From Agrobacterium salinitolerans (GTDB taxonomy: Bacteria; Pseudomonadota; Alphaproteobacteria; Rhizobiales; Rhizobiaceae): a DNA stretch of 64,000 bases. Of the stretch, positions 1-9,300 are shown piece by piece. Made by a program: the position numbers and the translations under genes. The notes beneath the pieces are model-generated. The model was not told where the DNA came from. It searched no databases and worked only from the letters and a program-made list of their open reading frames with translations. How positions within the stretch are numbered: position 1 is the stretch's first letter; each line of letters begins with the position of its first letter. The stretch lies in the NCBI RefSeq assembly GCF_002008225.1, contig NZ_MRDH01000018.1, positions 62,001 to 126,000 of the forward strand, read 5' to 3'.

Positions 1-311
1 TGCGCCTTCATCGCCTCGACATGATCGGCATCATCCCGGATCGCCAGCAAGCCGCCATGAACGCTGGGATGCAGCGTCTTCACGCGACCATCCATGATCT
101 CGGGAAAATTCGTGACGTCTGAGACATCCGTAACCGGCAGGCCTGCCTCAGCAATGGCCTTTGCCGTACCGCCGGTCGAAAGCAGCTTGACGCCAAGCTT
201 GGAAAGCACCGTCGCCAATTCGATAATGTCCGTCTTGTCAGACACGGAGAGAAGCGCCGTGCGGATTTTTACCTTATCGGGGGCGGGAATTTTCTTGGAC
301 ACGACGGCCAT
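1..311 (-). CDS. purH: Bifunctional purine biosynthesis protein PurH, N-terminal part (cut by window edge)
   Basis: Only the first 103 codons are in the window. They match the N-terminal IMP cyclohydrolase (MGS-like) domain of PurH, which makes IMP from FAICAR in the last step of purine synthesis; the AICAR transformylase domain would lie beyond position 1. Visible motifs are [10 protein letters not shown] near residue 20, [11 protein letters not shown] near 43 and [13 protein letters not shown] near 75. The ATG at 311 has a GGAG eight bases upstream. The heparinase-like gene lies upstream on the same strand with about 150 bases between them. Confidence 0.93.
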   Translation of the reverse strand, partial: MAVVSKKIPAPDKVKIRTALLSVSDKTDIIELATVLSKLGVKLLSTGGTAKAIAEAGLPVTDVSDVTNFPEIMDGRVKTLHPSVHGGLLAIRDDADHVEAMKA

Positions 312-464
312 CAGGCATACTCCGTTTAACGGGGAGGACAGGCTGGAATGGAATTGATCCAGCAATTGCCGCCGCGTTAACACAGCTTACCGGATTAATA
401 AACAGCGGGGATGCCGAACGATGACAACTATGGTGGTTTTTGACCGGCATCGCCGGAAATTTGC

Positions 465-2156
465 CTAGGCTTGGCGTTCGATCAGCCAGCGGATTTCCCG
501 CGTATTCGCAAGATTGAAGGGGAGTTCAATCTGCTGCGACGGGCGCATACCGGATGCGTCGGCCATGAAGACATCTTCGGTGACAAAAAGCTCCAGCCCG
601 GGTGCGGAAAACAGCCAGACGATTCCATCCGCTGCCTCCAGATAGACCGACTCCTCGTCCCGCTGATGTAGCTGAATGTGGGGATGAATATGGAAACGTG
701 AAACCGCTGTGACCGACTGCGATTGCGCTTTCGCCGCATTTTCGTCGCGCCGCAGCAGATCCCGACCCTTTATCTTGGTGCCGACCGCATTCAGTTCTAT
801 TTCCCGCTCATGGTAACAACCGAAATTCTGCAAATAACCGTCATGTGATGCCCAGAGAACATCATTACCGTTAGCATCCGCCCCGCGCCTGCTGTCGACG
901 TGGCTAACGCCTGACACCATAATCGGACCAAGCAGCCGCGAGCGCGACAGTCTACAGGATGAGGTATCCGCAAGCGTGACGGTGGAATGCGCCGCCGTGG
1001 AACGGCTGGCGCGCTGATATTCCGGCGCGGCGTTACGTGGAAAGCCGGAATTGACGATGAAGCGGTTCTTGCCGCAGGACATTTCGAAAGACAGGCAACC
1101 CGAATGAGCACTCCGTGAAAGCTCCGCCGAGCCGGGATACCCTGTATCGACGATGATGACCGTATCGTCCGTCGCAAGCCGGTGATAGTTCACATCCGGC
1201 AGGACCTTTGAAGGCCGGCCGGCCGTTTCATCATAGCGCAATACGGAAACAAGCTCATTGGCGAGCGTGGCCGTGGCGCCGTTGAACAGCGCGAGATCGC
1301 CGCCCTGATGCCGGAAGAACCGGATCGCCGGGAACATGCGGTCTATCGCCGGCACCAGACCTGACGGCAGATCATGGCCGAGATTGATATAACTTTGCCG
1401 AAGCGGCAGGAGATCGAGCAACAGATCTAGCATGACGCGTGGATTACGGGAAACATGTCCGCCATCGGGCAGAATCTGGCGTTCCATTTCCTGAGCCAGC
1501 TTCATTCCATTCCGCGTGATCCGTGAAAGGCGCGTTGGCATGGCAATGGAAGCCATGGCCAATGCAATCCTGATCCTCAGCCGCGCTTCGCCATCGGGCG
1601 CGTGTCTGACAATTCTTTCGAGATACCGCACATGAAAGGCGAGGCTTTTCAGAAACCGGCGATAAAAGCCGGCATCGGCCTCGTATAAAACGACGGGAGA
1701 GTGCGAAAGCCAGGCAATGAGCCTTTGTGCGGCGATTTCCGGTGACCAAGCAATACCTGCAAGCCGTTTGCCATGAAGCACCATCCACTCCGCAACAATG
1801 CGGCGCGCTCGTTTGCAGGCCTCGCTCGATTTATCGGAGCGAATATGCCGTAGCCAACTAAATGCATGCAGCCGTTCTTCAAAGACCACCGAGGGATATT
1901 CCATCTGAAATGGCGAAGCTCCGCCGGTTTCGACGACACGCCCGGCCAGCGCGATGCGGCCCCGCAACAGTTCCTCGGCGAAATAGGGATCGATGGCTCT
2001 AAGATCGGTCGGCGCCGCCACCAGACCGTCTGGCGCACGAGTGGCAAATCGCGACATATGCAGGCGCAAAGGAGTGAGTCCGACACACAGATGACGATAC
2101 GCCATCCGCGACAGAAGACCGGCGGCATTCATGCTGCCTGCAAAGGACCCTAACAA
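465..2156 (-). CDS. Heparinase II/III family protein
   Basis: This 563-residue protein looks like the heparinase II/III-like family: a helical N-terminal half and a C-terminal beta-rich half with a signature stretch around FIVNSGFPRNAAPEYQRAS and STAAHSTVTL. Family members are polysaccharide lyases acting on uronic-acid polymers, but the substrate here cannot be read from the sequence. I see no clear signal peptide, which is odd for an enzyme of this class. The frame opens with a TTG at 2156; an ATG at 2132 (MNAAGLLSRMAYRHL) is an equally good start. It sits between rsmB (upstream, about 100 bases away) and purH on the same strand. Confidence 0.8.
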   Translation of the reverse strand: MLGSFAGSMNAAGLLSRMAYRHLCVGLTPLRLHMSRFATRAPDGLVAAPTDLRAIDPYFAEELLRGRIALAGRVVETGGASPFQMEYPSVVFEERLHAFSWLRHIRSDKSSEACKRARRIVAEWMVLHGKRLAGIAWSPEIAAQRLIAWLSHSPVVLYEADAGFYRRFLKSLAFHVRYLERIVRHAPDGEARLRIRIALAMASIAMPTRLSRITRNGMKLAQEMERQILPDGGHVSRNPRVMLDLLLDLLPLRQSYINLGHDLPSGLVPAIDRMFPAIRFFRHQGGDLALFNGATATLANELVSVLRYDETAGRPSKVLPDVNYHRLATDDTVIIVDTGYPGSAELSRSAHSGCLSFEMSCGKNRFIVNSGFPRNAAPEYQRASRSTAAHSTVTLADTSSCRLSRSRLLGPIMVSGVSHVDSRRGADANGNDVLWASHDGYLQNFGCYHEREIELNAVGTKIKGRDLLRRDENAAKAQSQSVTAVSRFHIHPHIQLHQRDEESVYLEAADGIVWLFSAPGLELFVTEDVFMADASGMRPSQQIELPFNLANTREIRWLIERQA

Positions 2157-2257
2157 GCTGTGTTTCCCGTTTCACATGTTTTGTTTTTATCAGTGAACCG
2201 CGACGACCGGAACGTTTTCGATAAATATCTAATGATTCGCGAGAGCTTGGCTTTTTT

Positions 2258-3649
2258 CTACTTCTTACGCAAGACACTGCTAAAAAACCCATCGACGCCG
2301 CCGAACATATCCGGCGTTGTGCGAAGATCGCCATCGGGACTGATGGCCGCTTCCATTCCGGGCCAATCCTCGCGGCGGACGGCAACACGCTCCACGTCGG
2401 GATTTTCCGCCAGAACCTCGGCGATCATCGCTTCTCCTTCAGAAGGATCCAGCGAGCAATTGGAGAAGACAACGATACCGCCCGGTCCAACAAGGGTCAG
2501 CGCATGCCGCAGCATCTGGCCCTGAAGGGCAGCGAGTTTGGCAATATCGTTCTCATCCTTGGTCCAGCAGACATCGGGATGTTTGCGAAGTGTCCCGGTG
2601 GAAGAACAGGGCGCATCGAGGAGGACCGCGTCAAAGAGCTGTTCCGGCTGATACTTCAGCATATTGGCCTCCACCGTTTCGGCACGGAGACCAAGCCGGT
2701 CGAGGTTTTCCCTGAGGCGACGAAGACGGTTTCCGGACTGATCCAGCGCCGTCACCTTGGCGCCCGCCAGCGCAAGCTGCGCGGTCTTGCCGCCCGGGGC
2801 CGCACAGAGATCGGCAACACGTTTGTCCGCAATGTTACCCATAAGCCGAACCGGCATGCTGGCGGCAAGATCCTGCACCCACCATGCACCCTCGGCGAAG
2901 CCTTCGAGCGAGGGGATCTGCCCCTCGAATTCACCCAGACGCACACTGCCGTTCGGCATCAGCGTACCGCCCAGTTTTTCCGCCCACAGAGCGGGATCAA
3001 CCTTGATCGTGAGATCGATAGAGGAAGGCGTCAGCTGCGCCTGCGAGATCCTCTGAGCCGCCTCAATTCCGTAAGCCGAAACAAGCCGCTCGTAGAACCA
3101 GTCCGGCAGCACGGGAACGTCGGCGACAGCCTTTTCGATCTCCATCTTTTCACGACCGAGCCGTCGAAGAACAGCGTTCACCAGTTTGACGAAACGCCGG
3201 TTGCGCGGATCGCGGTGAGCCTGCTCCACGGCGAGATCGACAGCGGAATGATCCGGCACATCGAGGTAAAGCATCTGCGCCGCACCGACGACAAGAACAT
3301 GATGCAGCGATCGCGCGCCCTGCGGCAGCGGACCATCGAGCAGCATCGACAAAGCCGTTTCAATCCGGGGGAGGTGGCGAAGCGCGCTGTTGACGATCGC
3401 CCTCACCAGCGCCCGGTCGGCAAGCGACAGGGCTCGATAGACGGGATTGCCGTTCTCGCTATCGAGCATCCCATCTAGCGAGGTCTTTTTTTCCAGAACG
3501 GCGGCCAGAATGCGGGTGGCGGCAATGCGCGCGGCGAGACCCGGCTTATCCTGGAAAGACGAAGGGCCGTCTTCACGGCCCTTCCCATTAGCCGGTCTCG
3601 GTTTTCTGGACCGCGCCGGCTTATTCTGAATATCGGATGTCAAGACCAC
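2258..3649 (-). CDS. rsmB: 16S rRNA (cytosine-5) methyltransferase of the RsmB/Sun family
   Basis: The 463-residue product has an N-terminal NusB-like RNA-binding domain (about residues 40-170) and a C-terminal Rossmann-fold methyltransferase. The SAM-binding motif [16 protein letters not shown] is near residue 275, [17 protein letters not shown] near 345 carries one conserved cysteine, and [12 protein letters not shown] near 400 carries the catalytic-type cysteine of m5C RNA methyltransferases. The family member in E. coli methylates C967 of 16S rRNA. The start is a GTG at 3649 preceded by AAGGGG and overlapping the htpX stop by 10 bases, so the two are probably translationally coupled. Confidence 0.9.
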   Translation of the reverse strand: MVLTSDIQNKPARSRKPRPANGKGREDGPSSFQDKPGLAARIAATRILAAVLEKKTSLDGMLDSENGNPVYRALSLADRALVRAIVNSALRHLPRIETALSMLLDGPLPQGARSLHHVLVVGAAQMLYLDVPDHSAVDLAVEQAHRDPRNRRFVKLVNAVLRRLGREKMEIEKAVADVPVLPDWFYERLVSAYGIEAAQRISQAQLTPSSIDLTIKVDPALWAEKLGGTLMPNGSVRLGEFEGQIPSLEGFAEGAWWVQDLAASMPVRLMGNIADKRVADLCAAPGGKTAQLALAGAKVTALDQSGNRLRRLRENLDRLGLRAETVEANMLKYQPEQLFDAVLLDAPCSSTGTLRKHPDVCWTKDENDIAKLAALQGQMLRHALTLVGPGGIVVFSNCSLDPSEGEAMIAEVLAENPDVERVAVRREDWPGMEAAISPDGDLRTTPDMFGGVDGFFSSVLRKK

Positions 3650-4605
3650 GGCCCCTTGCGCTCGTTTTCATTGCCTCGTCCCCAGCCTGTTTTGGGAACG
3701 GAGCTTGATTTGCGCAGAGGTCTATCACCCGATGGCGGCGGCGTCGATCCTCGCGGGGAAAACTCCTGCGCCATGGCGTGCAGTGCGGCCACGCGATTTT
3801 CCGTATTCGGATGCGTGGAGAAGAGATTGTCCATGCGCTCGCCGGAAAGCGGATTGATGATGAACATATGCGCCGTTGCCGGGTTACGCTCGGCATCGTC
3901 ATTGTGGATACGCTGCGCCATGCCCGAAATCTTCTGCAATGCGGAAGCAAGCCAGAGCGGGTTGCCGCAGATTTCCGCGCCGCGCCGGTCGGCGGAATAT
4001 TCCCGTGTGCGGCTGATCGCCATCTGCACCAGCATCGCGGCCAGCGGCGCCACGATCATCGCCACCAGCACGCCGATAAAGCCGAGCGGATTATTGTTGT
4101 TCTCCCGGTTGCCGCCGAAGAAGAAGGCAAAATTGCCGAGCATGGATATGGCGCCCGCCAGCGTAGCGGTGATTGTCATGGTCAGCGTATCCCGGTTCTG
4201 CACATGCGCAAGCTCATGCGCCATGACACCGGCCACTTCCTCCGGTGTCAGACGCTCCAGCAATCCTGTCGAAGCGGCAACGGCGGCGTTCTGCGGATTA
4301 CGTCCGGTCGCGAAGGCGTTGGGTTGCGGGCTATCGTAAATATAGACCTTCGGCATCGGCAGACCGGCATTTTGCGACAGGTCGCGGATCATGTGAAAAA
4401 ATTCGGGCGCATTCGCCTCGTCGATCTCCCGCGCATGATAGGCGGAGAGAACCATCTTGTCAGAGTTCCAGTAGGAAAAAATATTCATACCGGCTGCGAT
4501 GACCAGGGCAATCATCATGCCGCCCTTGCCGCCGATCAGAAAACCGACACCCATGAACAATGCGGTCATGAAGGCCAGAAGCATTGCCGTGCGCATCATG
4601 TTCAT
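3640..4605 (-). CDS. htpX: Membrane zinc metalloprotease HtpX (M48B family)
   Basis: The product is 321 residues long, the usual size for HtpX, an inner-membrane protease that removes misfolded membrane proteins. Two N-terminal membrane segments ([19 protein letters not shown] and the next hydrophobic stretch) precede the zinc-binding HELAH motif in [13 protein letters not shown] near residue 135. Two more hydrophobic segments follow, including [17 protein letters not shown] chose the ATG at 4605 because AAGGAGAG lies nine bases upstream; the frame stays open to 4626. It is divergent from the SDHAF4-like gene, with 118 bases between them, and overlaps rsmB downstream. Confidence 0.94.
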   Translation of the reverse strand: MNMMRTAMLLAFMTALFMGVGFLIGGKGGMMIALVIAAGMNIFSYWNSDKMVLSAYHAREIDEANAPEFFHMIRDLSQNAGLPMPKVYIYDSPQPNAFATGRNPQNAAVAASTGLLERLTPEEVAGVMAHELAHVQNRDTLTMTITATLAGAISMLGNFAFFFGGNRENNNNPLGFIGVLVAMIVAPLAAMLVQMAISRTREYSADRRGAEICGNPLWLASALQKISGMAQRIHNDDAERNPATAHMFIINPLSGERMDNLFSTHPNTENRVAALHAMAQEFSPRGSTPPPSGDRPLRKSSSVPKTGWGRGNENERKGPWS

Positions 4606-4723
4606 CCGTTTAACTCTCCTTGTCACTCACCGGGAATATTCCGGGGTTTATAAAGCCCCTCGGATTATATATCATCTGGTAAACGGCAAACGTATTTCAA
4701 TATCCCGTCATAGGGAGGATTTC

Positions 4724-4936
4724 ATGCAGAATGCGAATAATGACAACGCCACAGACAGCGGCGCGGAAGGTGTAAAGCGACTTTCGCCGGCGGCGCAGCG
4801 AGCGTTGAAAGAAGCGGAAGAACGGCGCAGGCAACAGGCCGATCTCAAGTTGCCGCCGGAAACCGGCGGCCGCGGCGGTGCAGAACCCGTGCGTTTCGGC
4901 GATTACGAAATAAAAGGCCGGGCCATCGATTTTTGA
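4724..4936 (+). CDS. DUF1674 protein, SDHAF4-like succinate dehydrogenase assembly factor
   Basis: A 70-residue protein whose C-terminus carries the DUF1674 signature (PPETGGRGGAEPVRFGDYE followed by GRAIDF). The family includes mitochondrial SDHAF4/Sdh8, which binds flavinylated SdhA during complex II assembly, so a similar role is likely though unproven here. The open frame reaches upstream to 4499 over the htpX 5' end, but the ATG at 4724 has a strong GGGAGGA five bases upstream and marks the start of family similarity. It is the only plus-strand gene left of the origin and ends just before a bidirectional terminator shared with parB. Confidence 0.88.
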   Translation: MQNANNDNATDSGAEGVKRLSPAAQRALKEAEERRRQQADLKLPPETGGRGGAEPVRFGDYEIKGRAIDF

Positions 4937-4949
4937 GCCCATAAATAAT

Positions 4950-4972
4950 AATACCCGCCAAAGGCGGGTATT
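4950..4972. terminator. Bidirectional intrinsic terminator between DUF1674 gene and parB
   Basis: A 10-bp perfect inverted repeat (AATACCCGCC / GGCGGGTATT) with an AAA loop is flanked by A/T-rich runs on both sides. It can end both the plus-strand DUF1674 transcript and the minus-strand parAB transcript, which converge here. Confidence 0.85.
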
Positions 4973-4996
4973 TTATATTTTAAAACAAATAGGTAC

Positions 4997-5878
4997 TTAT
5001 TTCTGCTCCAGAAGCCGGCATACCGCTTCAAGCTGTTCCAATGTCCGGTAACCGATACGGATTTGCCCAGATCCGCCCTTGTGGCTGATCTTTACATCCA
5101 GCCCAAGAGCATCGGACAGGCTGCGTTCGAGCGCAATCGTATCGGAATCCTTTTCCGCAGCAGGTCGCTTCTCCGCAACATCGCCCTGCGATTTGATGTC
5201 ATTCTGCGCCAGGCGCTCGGCATCACGAACCGAAAGTCCCTTGGATACGATTGTTTTCGCGAGCGTCGCCGGATCGGAAGTGGAAACAAGCGCGCGCGCA
5301 TGACCTGCGGAGAGCGAACCATCCGCCAGCATATCCCTTACCGGATCGGGAAGCTTCAAAAGCCGCAGGCTGTTGGCAACGTGGCTTCGGCTCTTGCCGA
5401 TGATTTCACCGAGATCATTCTGCGTATAGCCATGTTCGGCGATGAGCTGCTCATACCCCATCGCTTCTTCGAGCGGATTGAGATCGGAACGCTGTACGTT
5501 TTCGACAATCGCCAGTTCCAGCGCCGTGCGATCATCGACGTCGCGAACAATGACGGGAACATCGGTAAAGCCCGCCAGCTGCGCCGCGCGCCAGCGGCGC
5601 TCACCGGCGATAATCTCGTAGAGGTTGACTCCTACCGTTCTCACCACCACTGGCTGAACAATTCCATGCTGACGGATAGAGGCAGCAAGGTCCTGCAGCT
5701 CGCTTTCATCAAAATGACGCCGCGGGTTTCTCTGGCTGCGAGCGATGAATTCAATGGGAATGGTGCGATCAGCGTTAACCGCGCGTTGAGGCTCGCCGAC
5801 CGGTACGGGCTGATCCATTTCACCGATCAATGCGGCAAGACCGCGCCCCAACCGACGCTTGGAAAGATCATCACTCAT
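4997..5878 (-). CDS. parB: Chromosome partitioning protein ParB
   Basis: ParB (293 residues) is the CTP-dependent clamp that loads at parS and spreads over origin-proximal DNA. The N-terminal LGRGLAALIGE box (about residue 10) contacts ParA. GERRWRAAQLAGF near residue 92 and ENVQRSDLNPLEEA near 125 are the CTP-binding and hydrolysis motifs. The helix-turn-helix QNDLGEIIGKSRSHVANSLR near 150 reads parS, and a C-terminal dimerisation domain ends the protein. It follows parA by 29 bases. Five parS-like sites lie within the window at 7.3, 9.3, 15.6, 24.5 and 28.4 kb. Confidence 0.97.
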   Translation of the reverse strand: MSDDLSKRRLGRGLAALIGEMDQPVPVGEPQRAVNADRTIPIEFIARSQRNPRRHFDESELQDLAASIRQHGIVQPVVVRTVGVNLYEIIAGERRWRAAQLAGFTDVPVIVRDVDDRTALELAIVENVQRSDLNPLEEAMGYEQLIAEHGYTQNDLGEIIGKSRSHVANSLRLLKLPDPVRDMLADGSLSAGHARALVSTSDPATLAKTIVSKGLSVRDAERLAQNDIKSQGDVAEKRPAAEKDSDTIALERSLSDALGLDVKISHKGGSGQIRIGYRTLEQLEAVCRLLEQK

Positions 5879-5907
5879 AAGATATTACTCCATACAGTCC
5901 GCAAATG

Positions 5908-6702
5908 TCAGGCAGCTTTGCGCAGGCGCTCTCTCTGGATCACTTCGGATGCCAGCTGCAAATAGGCCTGACTGCCGGCGCATTTCAGGTCATAAAGAAT
6001 GGCCGGTTTACCATAGGACGGTGCTTCCGAAACACGAACGTTGCGCGGAATGAGGGTATGGTAAACCTTCTCGCCAAGATGGCTTCTCACATCCGAAACG
6101 ACCTGTTGCGCAAGATTGTTACGCGCATCGAACATCGTCAAAACGATACCCTGTATATCAAGCTGCGGATTGACCGATCCGCGTATCTGGCTGACCGTAT
6201 CCAGCAGCTGGCTGAGACCTTCCAGGGCAAAGAACTCACATTGCAGCGGCACCAGCACCGAATGGGCGGCCGTCATCGCATTCATCGTCAAAAGATTGAA
6301 AGAGGGCGGGCAATCAACAAGAATGTAGGAGTAGCCCTTGGCTTCCTTCGTCTCCATGGCCGCACGCAGCAGGAAAACGCGGTTGGAAACATTCGCGACC
6401 TGCATTTCGAAACCGAGCAAATCCATCGTGGAAGGCACGATATCGAGATTTGGAACGGCCGTGGGAACAGCAACGTCCGCTACCCCATGATCTCCCACGA
6501 GAAGATCATAGGAAGAAAGCTTGCGCTCCTTGCGGTCAATGCCAAGCCCGGTACTCGCATTACCCTGCGGGTCCAAATCCACGATCAGTACACGCTCACC
6601 AATAGCCGCCAGTGCGGTAGCCAGATTGATGGCGGTTGTTGTTTTACCGACGCCGCCTTTCTGGTTAGCAACTGCGATAATTCGGTTTTTTTCAAAAGTC
6701 AT
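5908..6702 (-). CDS. parA: Chromosome partitioning ATPase ParA
   Basis: This 264-residue ParA is of the short chromosomal type, without the N-terminal DNA-binding extension found in plasmid type Ia proteins. The deviant Walker A motif NQKGGVGKTTTAINLA (residues 14-29) carries the signature lysine, and VDLDPQGNAS near residue 42 is Walker A'. YILVDCPPSFNLLT near 120 is the Walker B region. It drives segregation of ParB-parS complexes. It lies 19 bases from rsmG in the conserved mnmE-mnmG-rsmG-parA-parB order. Confidence 0.97.
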   Translation of the reverse strand: MTFEKNRIIAVANQKGGVGKTTTAINLATALAAIGERVLIVDLDPQGNASTGLGIDRKERKLSSYDLLVGDHGVADVAVPTAVPNLDIVPSTMDLLGFEMQVANVSNRVFLLRAAMETKEAKGYSYILVDCPPSFNLLTMNAMTAAHSVLVPLQCEFFALEGLSQLLDTVSQIRGSVNPQLDIQGIVLTMFDARNNLAQQVVSDVRSHLGEKVYHTLIPRNVRVSEAPSYGKPAILYDLKCAGSQAYLQLASEVIQRERLRKAA

Positions 6703-6721
6703 GCCGCACCTGGCCAGTTCG

Positions 6722-7339
6722 TCAGCGCCTCAAAGCAAGGTTGCTGATTTCAAGAACAACAGAATCTGCCTCAATGGCACTCTGATGTTTTACCAGATCA
6801 AACTTCCAGCGACCATGTGCTTTCTGCACTTCAGAATCATAATCCCGGCCTTTATTAAAAAAGGCCTTGAGATTTGGGTTATTCTGCGCCCAGGGATGAA
6901 TATAATCGAAAAGCAAATCCAGTTCGGCGAGCGCGCGAGCCGAAACAGCCTCGCAATTTGTGATGATATCCGGTGCTGTCTCGATCCTGACAGGGTGAAC
7001 TGCACCTCTCGCACCGGTTTCCTTCAGTGCAATTCGCAGGAATGCCGCCTTTTTATTGTTACTTTCGACCAGATCAACCCAGCCGTCGCCAAGATCAGCA
7101 AGAAAAATCGCGGTGACAACACCGGGGAATCCGCCGCCGCTTCCAAGATCAATCCATTTTTTTGGCTGCGGAGAGAGTTGGAATATTTGCGCGCTATCAG
7201 CCACATGCCGGTTCCAAAGCTCCGCGAGAGTGGAAGGCGCTACCAGATTTGTGGTTCTGTTCCACTTCTTAAAAAGCTCGACAAAATATTCGAGTCTTTC
7301 CTGTGTTTCACGTGAAACACTCTGGCCGTTTATCTTCAT
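6722..7339 (-). CDS. rsmG: 16S rRNA (guanine-N7) methyltransferase RsmG (GidB)
   Basis: A 205-residue class I methyltransferase that makes m7G527 in 16S rRNA; loss of the E. coli enzyme gives low-level streptomycin resistance. The SAM-binding motif [13 protein letters not shown] is near residue 64, preceded by the family signature [20 protein letters not shown]. The N-terminal VSRETQERL is encoded by a perfect parS palindrome (7303-7320), so this stretch is under two constraints. It starts 11 bases after mnmG ends. Confidence 0.95.
   Translation of the reverse strand: MKINGQSVSRETQERLEYFVELFKKWNRTTNLVAPSTLAELWNRHVADSAQIFQLSPQPKKWIDLGSGGGFPGVVTAIFLADLGDGWVDLVESNNKKAAFLRIALKETGARGAVHPVRIETAPDIITNCEAVSARALAELDLLFDYIHPWAQNNPNLKAFFNKGRDYDSEVQKAHGRWKFDLVKHQSAIEADSVVLEISNLALRR
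7303..7320. other. parS site 1 (perfect, inside rsmG)
   Basis: The 18-bp perfect palindrome GTGTTTCACGTGAAACAC contains the 16-bp consensus parS sequence TGTTTCACGTGAAACA without mismatch. It lies inside the 5' end of rsmG, about 1.4 kb from parB, and is the best ParB-binding site in the window. Confidence 0.95.
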
Positions 7340-7350
7340 AATCCGACTCG

Positions 7351-9234
7351 CTATTGGTGCATGCGTAATTTTTCACTTCGCGTTGCGGAATCCTTCCGCA
7401 GAAGTGCGAGCAGCAGCGATATCGCAGCCGGTGTCATGCCGTCAACACGAGCGGCTTGGGCAATATTCTCAGGACGGGCTTTTTCCAGCTTTTGTTTAAG
7501 CTCGTTGGAGAGGCCGGATAGGCTCTTAAAATCAAAGTCATCAGGGATTTTCCTGTCTTCGTCCCGTTTGATATCGATGATATCAGCACTCTGCCTTTGC
7601 ATGTAGACCGCATAACTCGCCTCAATCTGCAAGGCCTCGGCCACTTTCCCATGGAGGGCGCCCAGTTCTGGCCAATGCTTGGCAAGGACTTCGAGAGACA
7701 TATCCGGATAGGCGAGCAATTCATAAACAGACCTGCGTTGACCGTCCTGATTAAGTTTCAACCCTTGCTTCGCCGCCTGGGATGGGCTGATGGAAATAGC
7801 CTTCAGCAGCTCTCGAGTACGATCCAAATCGGAAATGAAATTCGCGAAGCGTTCCTGCCGCTCGCGGCCGACAATGCCAGCAATCTGGCCAACTGGTGTA
7901 AGCCGCAGATCCGCATTGTCCACGCGCAGCGAAAGGCGATACTCCGCTCTGGAGGTAAACATGCGGTAGGGTTCACTGACGCCCTTCGATGTCAGGTCAT
8001 CAATCATGACCCCAATATAGGACTCGGTTCGGCTAAAATAGACCGGATCGCCATTGCCTGCATAAAGCGAGGCATTCAAGCCCGCAACAAGACCTTGAGC
8101 ACCCGCCTCTTCATAACCTGTCGTTCCATTGATCTGGCCGGCTAGAAACAATCCCGCAATCTTACGGCATTCCAGCGAGGGTTTCAGCTCGCGTGGATCG
8201 ACATAGTCATATTCGATCGCATAACCCGGCTGCAGAATCGTCACCTGTTCAAGGCCCGGTATCGTTCGGATAAATTGTTCCTGTACGGCAGCGGGAAGGG
8301 ACGTTGATATACCATTTGGATAAATAGTGTGATCGTCGAGACCTTCCGGCTCGAGGAATATCTGATGACCGTCCCGTTCACCGAAACGGGTGATTTTATC
8401 CTCAATCGACGGGCAATAACGCGGACCGACCCCTTCGATCTGTCCCGAATACATCGCCGACAGATGAATATTCTCCTGAATGATCTTGTGGCCAGCTGGC
8501 GTGGTGCGAGTTACACCACATTCAATTTGGGGATTGAGAATACGATCCGTCATGAAGGAAAAGGGGACAGGATCCTCATCGGCAGCCTGCCGATCCACCG
8601 CATTCCAGTCGATCGTGCGTCCGTCCAGTCGGGCAGGGGTGCCGGTTTTAAGGCGCCCCATAACGAGACCCAATCGCGAGAGCGTATCAGAGAGGCCAAC
8701 TGACGGCATTTCTCCAACACGTCCCGCAGGAATCTTTTCGGAACCGATATGAATGATGCCACGTAGGAAGGTACCGCTCGTCAGCACCACTGCGCCACAC
8801 GGAATCCGGCTACCATTCTTCATGATAACTGCCGCGACACGATCATGCGCCATCTCAATATCGAAAGCATCGCCTTCAATAATGGTCAGGTTTTCAATCG
8901 CATCGATCTCCCGATGCATGGCATCGCGGTAGAGCCGGCGGTCGGCTTGGGTTCGCGGACCACGGACAGCCGGACCCTTCTTACGGTTGAGCATGCGGAA
9001 CTGAATACCTGCCGCATCGGCAACCCGGCCCATCAAACCATCCAGCGCATCGATTTCCCGAACGAGGTGTCCCTTTCCCAGACCGCCTATGGCGGGATTA
9101 CAGGACATGACACCAATCGTCTCACGCTTATGGGTAACAAGGGCGGTTTTTGCACCATGCCTTGCGGCAGCAGCCGCGGCTTCACTGCCCGCGTGGCCAC
9201 CGCCAATAACAATGACATCAAATAACTGGTGCAT
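7351..9234 (-). CDS. mnmG: tRNA uridine-5-carboxymethylaminomethyl enzyme MnmG (GidA)
   Basis: At 627 residues this is a full-length MnmG, the FAD protein that with MnmE modifies U34 of certain tRNAs to cmnm5U. The FAD-binding [19 protein letters not shown] spans residues 6-24. [24 protein letters not shown] near 75 and [15 protein letters not shown] near 195 are family signatures, and the helical C-terminal domain that contacts MnmE is complete. It lies downstream of mnmE with a parS-like site between the two. Confidence 0.97.
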   Translation of the reverse strand: MHQLFDVIVIGGGHAGSEAAAAAARHGAKTALVTHKRETIGVMSCNPAIGGLGKGHLVREIDALDGLMGRVADAAGIQFRMLNRKKGPAVRGPRTQADRRLYRDAMHREIDAIENLTIIEGDAFDIEMAHDRVAAVIMKNGSRIPCGAVVLTSGTFLRGIIHIGSEKIPAGRVGEMPSVGLSDTLSRLGLVMGRLKTGTPARLDGRTIDWNAVDRQAADEDPVPFSFMTDRILNPQIECGVTRTTPAGHKIIQENIHLSAMYSGQIEGVGPRYCPSIEDKITRFGERDGHQIFLEPEGLDDHTIYPNGISTSLPAAVQEQFIRTIPGLEQVTILQPGYAIEYDYVDPRELKPSLECRKIAGLFLAGQINGTTGYEEAGAQGLVAGLNASLYAGNGDPVYFSRTESYIGVMIDDLTSKGVSEPYRMFTSRAEYRLSLRVDNADLRLTPVGQIAGIVGRERQERFANFISDLDRTRELLKAISISPSQAAKQGLKLNQDGQRRSVYELLAYPDMSLEVLAKHWPELGALHGKVAEALQIEASYAVYMQRQSADIIDIKRDEDRKIPDDFDFKSLSGLSNELKQKLEKARPENIAQAARVDGMTPAAISLLLALLRKDSATRSEKLRMHQ

Positions 9235-9284
9235 ATCCCTGCGCCCTGTTCTACCAACATCGACATCACCGCTTCGGCCGCCGA

Positions 9285-9300
9285 TGTTTCACGTGAATCA
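9285..9300. other. parS site 2 (15/16, between mnmG and mnmE)
   Basis: TGTTTCACGTGAATCA matches the parS consensus in 15 of 16 positions (A to T at position 14). It sits in the short gap between mnmE and mnmG and its last three bases touch the mnmE stop codon region. Confidence 0.88.

Noticed and set aside
2166-2181. GTTTCAC half-site before the heparinase gene as a sixth parS
   Set aside because: Only the left half matches; about nine of 16 bases agree with the consensus.
2504-3478. A 324-codon open frame opposite rsmB
   Set aside because: Antisense shadow; the rsmB reading has all catalytic motifs.
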